Below, piece after piece: positions 59,676 through 64,000 of a stretch of 64,000 bases of DNA. The DNA comes from UMGS1696 sp964623635 (GTDB lineage: Bacteria > Bacillota > Clostridia > Oscillospirales > CAG-272), in assembly GCA_964623635.1 (NCBI GenBank), contig CAZUUA010000008.1:17362-81361 (forward strand). Direction: 5' to 3'. The notes beneath the pieces were generated by a model. That model saw only the letters and a program-made list of their open reading frames with translations, made no database searches and was not told the DNA's origin. Position 1 is the stretch's first letter, and each line of letters opens with the position of its first letter. Made by a program: the position numbers and the translations under genes.

Positions 59676-60170
59676 ATGATTCACCCTTCTATTGCTGAAC
59701 TGACCCAGGACGGAAAGATCAACCGGTACACGCTGGTGGTAGCCACCGCCAAGTGCGCACGGATCATCACCGACGAATACATGAAGCAGAGAGAGTTTGC
59801 CGAAAAGATGTCGATGAACAAGGACAACGAAAAGGCAAAAAATCTGACCAATCTGATCCGAAAGGAATACCGGGACGAAAAGGCTGTGAAGAATGCCATC
59901 AACGGTCTGTACAGCGGCGAGTTCCGCATTTTGTCCGAGGAAGAAGCCATCGAATACCGGAAGAAGAAGGAAGAAGAGGAAGCACAGAAGCGTGCTGAAG
60001 CCGAAGCCCAGGCGGCTCTTGCCAAGGAAGCGGAAGACGCTGAGGATGCAGAGGACGCTGATGAGTCTGCCGACGCCGATGCCGATGCGCTGGAAATGCT
60101 GATGGGTCTGATGGGTGACGAGGATGTACCGGAGGACGACTCCTACGCAGATGACGGAGACGACGAATAA
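59676..60170 (+). CDS. rpoZ: RNA polymerase omega subunit with acidic tail
   Basis: 164 residues, about twice the usual 70-90. The omega core is MIHPSIAELTQDGKINRYTL, ATAKCARIITDEYMK and a late EYRDEKAVKNAINGLYSGEF. The extension from residue about 95 is a Glu/Lys/Ala coiled-coil-like stretch followed by a run of Asp, Ala and Glu (EDAEDAEDADESADADADAL). AAGGAG precedes the ATG. It lies between gmk and priA, the conserved position. The extension may be flexible and interact with polymerase or DNA mimics; that is speculation. Confidence 0.9.
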   Translation: MIHPSIAELTQDGKINRYTLVVATAKCARIITDEYMKQREFAEKMSMNKDNEKAKNLTNLIRKEYRDEKAVKNAINGLYSGEFRILSEEEAIEYRKKKEEEEAQKRAEAEAQAALAKEAEDAEDAEDADESADADADALEMLMGLMGDEDVPEDDSYADDGDDE

Positions 60171-60280
60171 TCTATCTGATTTCTGATGCACGACGGCTAT
60201 TTCCGTATACGGTCAGAAAACGGACGTATATGCTGATTTTTGGAGATACACCAACATAACACGCAGGAAAGGAGCACACC

Positions 60281-62917
60281 ATGGGAGAGCTGGCAGAGGT
60301 ATATATCATAGACGTACCCTATCACGCCGATAAAGCCTATACCTATTATCTGCCGACTGAGCTGGCAGAGCAGTGCAAACCCGGCTGTCTGGCAGAGGTA
60401 CCCTTTGGCAAGGGCAACCGGCGCATGATGGCTGTGGTCAACAGGTTGCCGGAAGGGGAGACCAAATCCATCTACAAGCCGATAACCAGCTGTGTCACGG
60501 AACCGGTGCTGACTGCGGAGATGCTGGCGCTATGTCACTTTCTCAAGGAATACACCCTGTGTACCTTTGGCGAAGCGGTCCGTGCGGTGGTACCCGGTGG
60601 TGCCCTGACCCGGATCATCGAATATTATCAGGCAAAGCCCTGTACGGAAGAACAGCTGCGGGGGTTGTCTGCCAAGGCGCTGCAGGTCTATTCCTTTCTC
60701 AACGGCAGAAAAAAATGCACCAAGCAGCAGATCCAGAACGAGGTCCCCTTTGACTGCACCAACACCCTGAACGACCTATGCAAAATGCACTTTCTGGAGA
60801 AAAACGTGGTGGTGCAGGATCCGTCCAAGGGGAATTCGCGGTATCTCTACACCTTGACGGAGCAGGCACAAAAGGAGCTGCTAGCCGGGAACCAAGAGTC
60901 CCTGGTCGCCATCTGCCACAGCGAAAACCAGGTGAAAATGTTTTCGGCGCTGGCAGCGGAATTTCTCCAAAACAAAGACGATTTTGCTATAGCAGAAAAA
61001 GACCTGTTTGAGCGGAACAACGTGTCGGTGGCCACCGGTCGAAGCTGTATGCAGCAGCTCATCAAAGGAGGGCTTGCCGTTGTCCTGGAGGAGACCGCCT
61101 ATCGAGATCCCTTCCGACTGAGCCCAGAGGAAGCGGATCGGACACCACCGCCTGATCCGACCTTGACTGCAGAACAGGAAGCTGCCCTGTCCACGATCCT
61201 GTCGCTGTACCAGACCGGCGAACCCAAGGCGGTACTGCTCCACGGCGTCACCGGCTCCGGTAAGACCAATGTGATGCTTGCTGCCATTGAAAAGGTGCTG
61301 GCCGATAACCGTGGCGTGATCCTGTTGGTGCCGGAGATCGCACTGACCCCACAGACCGTACAGATCTATCGCCGCCGGTTCGGAGAGCGGATCGCTGTGA
61401 TCCATTCGTCTCTTTCCCCGGGTGAAAAGCTGGATGCCTGGAAACGGATCCGTGCCGGACTGGCCGATCTGGTCATTGGCACCCGGTCTGCCATCTTTGC
61501 GCCGATCCCCAACCTGGGCATGATCCTGATCGATGAGGAGCACGAGTACACCTACAAATCCGACACGGATCCCAAGTACCACGCCCAGGACGTTGCCCGG
61601 TTCCGCTGCGGCTTCCACAAAGCGGTGATGCTGCTTGCCTCTGCGACCCCATCGGTCACGTCTTATTACAAGGCTCAGTCTGGTACTTATACACTTGTAG
61701 AATTAAAACATCGATACAACCAAAGCGCACTGCCTCAGGTGGAGATCGTGGATATGCGTGGCGCATCTCCCACCTTTGCCATCGGAGACGTGCTGGCAGA
61801 AAGACTTCGTGCAGACAAAGCGGCTGGCAACCAATCCATTTTGTTCCTAAACCGCCGGGGCTACAACCATTTTGTCTCCTGCCGCAGTTGTGGAAAAAGC
61901 ATCCAATGTCCCCACTGCTCGGTGTCCATGACCTACCACACGGTGCGCCACGGCAAGCTTTTGGACGAAGGCGAAGGCTACCAGACCAGCCGACGGGAAA
62001 ACGGCATCTTGGCCTGTCACCTGTGCGGCTATCGCTGTCCGGTGCCGGCGGTATGTCCCACCTGTGGACAGCCCCATTTTCTGTTCCAAGGCTGTGGCAC
62101 CCAAAAGGCCGAGGACGACATCGAAAGTCAGTTTCCCGATCTGCGGGTCATTCGCATGGACACAGACACCACCCGTGGCAAATTCTCCCATGAGACCTAC
62201 CTGACCCAGTTCCGGCGTGGCGAAGCGGATGTGCTGTTGGGGACGCAAATGGTGACCAAAGGACACGACTTTCCCAAGGTGGCTACGGTGGGTGTGCTGA
62301 ATGCGGATTCGTCGTTGTTTCTGGACGACTATCGTGCCAGTGAACGCACCTTTTCCATGTTGACCCAAGTGATCGGTCGGGCCGGTCGTGGGGACGTGCC
62401 GGGGAAAGCCATCATCCAGACCTGGAACCCGGACAACGAGATCCTCCACTTGGCGGCCACACAGGATTACACCACCTTCTATAGTGGCGAGATCCGGCTG
62501 CGTAAGGCACTGTGCTTTCCGCCGTTTTGCGACATCGCGGTGATCACCGTGTCCGGCAGTGACGAAGGTGTGCTTTCGGCGGTGGTGACCAGTCTCCACA
62601 GTCGGATCCGGGAATATGCCGCCGGGGAATTCAGCGACGTGCCCCTGGTGCTGTTTGGTCCCTTTGAGGCGCCGGTCTATCGGGTACAGAATATTTACCG
62701 GATGCGGTTTGTGATCAAGTGTAAGCTGAACCGACGCAGTCGTGGTTTTTTGGATAGACTGTTGTGCGAATACGGCAGTGGCGTCCTGCCCCATGAAAAA
62801 GAGGACGGCAAAAAGAAAAAGAGAAGCAAAGCCGATTCTCCCACCGAAATACGTCTGCACCATCGTGGCGACCGTCGGATCACAGTGACGGTGGATCTGA
62901 ATCCATCGACCATTTAG
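60281..62917 (+). CDS. priA: Primosomal protein N' (replication restart helicase)
   Basis: 878 residues, longer than the 732-805 of model species. The 3'-DNA-binding N-terminus is followed by a helicase with Walker A HGVTGSGKTN, DEEH box ILIDEEHEYTYKSD, and motif VI around SMLTQVIGRAGRGDVPGKA. Two zinc-binding clusters are visible (CRSCGKSIQCPHCS and CHLCGYRCPVPAVCPTCG). The lysine-rich C-terminal end (EKEDGKKKKRSK) is extra. GGAG lies 9 bases before the ATG. PriA reloads the replisome at stalled forks. Confidence 0.95.
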   Translation: MGELAEVYIIDVPYHADKAYTYYLPTELAEQCKPGCLAEVPFGKGNRRMMAVVNRLPEGETKSIYKPITSCVTEPVLTAEMLALCHFLKEYTLCTFGEAVRAVVPGGALTRIIEYYQAKPCTEEQLRGLSAKALQVYSFLNGRKKCTKQQIQNEVPFDCTNTLNDLCKMHFLEKNVVVQDPSKGNSRYLYTLTEQAQKELLAGNQESLVAICHSENQVKMFSALAAEFLQNKDDFAIAEKDLFERNNVSVATGRSCMQQLIKGGLAVVLEETAYRDPFRLSPEEADRTPPPDPTLTAEQEAALSTILSLYQTGEPKAVLLHGVTGSGKTNVMLAAIEKVLADNRGVILLVPEIALTPQTVQIYRRRFGERIAVIHSSLSPGEKLDAWKRIRAGLADLVIGTRSAIFAPIPNLGMILIDEEHEYTYKSDTDPKYHAQDVARFRCGFHKAVMLLASATPSVTSYYKAQSGTYTLVELKHRYNQSALPQVEIVDMRGASPTFAIGDVLAERLRADKAAGNQSILFLNRRGYNHFVSCRSCGKSIQCPHCSVSMTYHTVRHGKLLDEGEGYQTSRRENGILACHLCGYRCPVPAVCPTCGQPHFLFQGCGTQKAEDDIESQFPDLRVIRMDTDTTRGKFSHETYLTQFRRGEADVLLGTQMVTKGHDFPKVATVGVLNADSSLFLDDYRASERTFSMLTQVIGRAGRGDVPGKAIIQTWNPDNEILHLAATQDYTTFYSGEIRLRKALCFPPFCDIAVITVSGSDEGVLSAVVTSLHSRIREYAAGEFSDVPLVLFGPFEAPVYRVQNIYRMRFVIKCKLNRRSRGFLDRLLCEYGSGVLPHEKEDGKKKKRSKADSPTEIRLHHRGDRRITVTVDLNPSTI

Positions 62918-63023
62918 GTGAACGCAAGTGAACTGAAGGCGATGTGGATTCATGTAAGTGCACTGACGTTAACTCAAATATGCAAACAAGAAACAAGAAC
63001 ATACAATCGGAGTTGTACAAAAA

Positions 63024-63512
63024 ATGGCTATTTTGAATATTGTAAAAGAAGGCGATCCCATTCTGCGGAAGGTCTGTCGTCCTGTGACGGAGATCACGCC
63101 TCGGATCCGGCAGCTGGCTGAAGATATGGCGGAGACCCTGATCGATGCCAACGGTGCTGGACTGGCGGCTCCTCAAGTGGGGATCCTGCGGCGCATGGTG
63201 CTGGTGGACAACGGCGAGGAGATCATGACCCTGATCAACCCGGAGATCGTTGCTGCCGAAGGAGAGCAGGAAGAAGTGGAAGGCTGCCTGTCTGTGCCGG
63301 ACCAGTGGGGCATCACCCATCGGCCTGCCAAGGTGACGGTGCGCTACCTGAATCTGGCCGGCGAAACTGTAGAGTACACCGGCGAAGGACTGTCTGCACG
63401 GTGCATCTGCCACGAGCTGGATCATCTGGACGGGATTTTGTACATCGACAAGGCCATCCATATGCTGACCCCGGAAGAAAAAGAAGAGATGTTGGACAAG
63501 GACGAGGACTAA
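63024..63512 (+). CDS. def: Peptide deformylase
   Basis: 162 residues; removes the N-formyl group from nascent proteins. All three motifs are present: GAGLAAPQVG (residue about 46), EGCLSVPDQWG with the metal cysteine, and CHELDHLDGIL with the HExxH metal and catalytic residues. GGAG lies 11 bases before the ATG. It lies 106 bp after priA and 13 bp before fmt. Confidence 0.96.
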   Translation: MAILNIVKEGDPILRKVCRPVTEITPRIRQLAEDMAETLIDANGAGLAAPQVGILRRMVLVDNGEEIMTLINPEIVAAEGEQEEVEGCLSVPDQWGITHRPAKVTVRYLNLAGETVEYTGEGLSARCICHELDHLDGILYIDKAIHMLTPEEKEEMLDKDED

Positions 63513-63525
63513 AGGAGGGTCACCC

Positions 63526-64000
63526 ATGCGTATCGTATTTATGGGCACGCCGGACTTTGCGGCCGAATGTCTCCGTGCCGTATATGCCCACCCTGCCGCA
63601 CAGATCGTTGGCGTCCTGACCCAGCCGGATACCCAGAAGGGTCGGGGCATGAAGTTCATTCCGTCTCCTGTGAAGGTGTTCGCCACGGCGCATGACCTGC
63701 CGGTATACCAGCCGGAGACGCTGAAAAACGGTGCCTTTGCCGAGACCCTTGCCGAGCTGGATCCGGAGCTGATACTGGTGGCGGCCTATGGGAAGATTTT
63801 GCCCCGGTATGTGCTGGACTATCCGAGGTACGGCTGCATCAATGCCCACGGCTCTCTCTTGCCGCTGTACCGTGGTGCGTCTCCCATCCAGCGGGCCATC
63901 ATGGACGGACAAACCCGCACCGGTATCACTGCAATGTACATGGCTGACGGCGTGGACACCGGGGATATGCTGCTCACCGGGGAATGCGACATTCTGCCGG
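63526..64000 (+). CDS. fmt: Methionyl-tRNA formyltransferase (truncated by the window end)
   Basis: 158 residues of the N-terminal formyltransferase domain: RIVFMGTPDFAAECLRAVY, TQPDTQKGRGMKF, the folate-binding LVAAYGKILP and NAHGSLLPLYRGASPIQRAI with catalytic Asn and His, then MADGVDTGDMLL. AAAGGAGG is 7 bases before the ATG. It pairs functionally with def: Fmt formylates Met-tRNA and Def removes the group later. The C-terminal tRNA-binding domain lies outside. Confidence 0.96.
   Translation, partial: MRIVFMGTPDFAAECLRAVYAHPAAQIVGVLTQPDTQKGRGMKFIPSPVKVFATAHDLPVYQPETLKNGAFAETLAELDPELILVAAYGKILPRYVLDYPRYGCINAHGSLLPLYRGASPIQRAIMDGQTRTGITAMYMADGVDTGDMLLTGECDILP

Overview
The window looks like part of a Firmicutes genome of the Clostridia, most likely an anaerobic, fibre-degrading gut Oscillospirales/Ruminococcaceae relative. 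The evidence is spoVG, a WalR-WalK-YycH-YycI block, remA (DUF370), trmK, a DUF1858 protein, a yicC-remA-gmk-rpoZ-priA-def-fmt housekeeping cluster, and glycoside hydrolases for plant polysaccharides. Exactly 100 N at 49988-50087 sits inside a tandem repeat, so this is probably a draft or metagenome assembly. I see no tRNA, rRNA, CRISPR, phage or transposase genes.

Layout. 0-8.6 kb: iron alcohol dehydrogenase, secreted protein, spoVG, murC, XRE membrane regulator, DUF1015, DUF4349 lipoprotein and a SanA/YdcF-like protein. 8.6-14.1 kb: serA and serC (minus), aspartate kinase, HIT protein, amidohydrolase. 14.1-20.4 kb: FkbM-type methyltransferase with an in-frame 96-bp repeat, clan-A glycosidase, an MBOAT/DHHW pair for exopolysaccharide acylation, and a lipoprotein. 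20.6-29.1 kb: NIF3, trmK, DUF1858, murA and the complete walRK-yycHI operon. 29.2-33.1 kb: secreted protein, DUF3810, RluA pseudouridine synthase, small basic protein. 33.4-38.9 kb: an ABC exporter / DUF1854 / ABC exporter cassette in which both exporters carry zinc ribbons. 39-46 kb: GH10 xylanase-like enzyme, CotH-kinase lipoprotein overlapping an ABC exporter, and a solute-binding lipoprotein. 46-50.3 kb: a small-gene island (below). 50.3-55.6 kb: NAD(P)HX repair enzyme, GH127, and a second paralogous solute-binding lipoprotein. 55.8-64 kb: yicC, remA, GH35, gmk, rpoZ, priA, def and a truncated fmt.

The most unusual region is 45.9-50.4 kb. It holds two loci with the same plan. A very short hydrophobic, lysine-ended ORF lies on the minus strand. 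Its stop codon overlaps a plus-strand intrinsic terminator (stem GTGAGCC/GGCTCAC), and a second plus-strand terminator lies in its 5' leader. At the second locus a plus-strand small-RNA gene with a consensus promoter (TTGACA-17-TATAAT) points at the ORF's 3' end, and a 232-bp unit carrying that gene is tandemly duplicated. This is the layout of a type I toxin-antitoxin system, although I recognise neither the peptide nor the RNA family. Next to it is an attenuator-like minus-strand leader (consensus promoter, hairpin, 18-codon ORF with a strong ribosome site, two tandem terminators) in front of an ABC-class ATPase gene and a small gene resembling the ATPase N-terminus.

Many transcription units have near-consensus sigma-A promoters with 17-bp spacers and long perfect hairpin terminators, which define operon ends well. 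All functional statements rest on motif recognition from the sequence; no database search was run.
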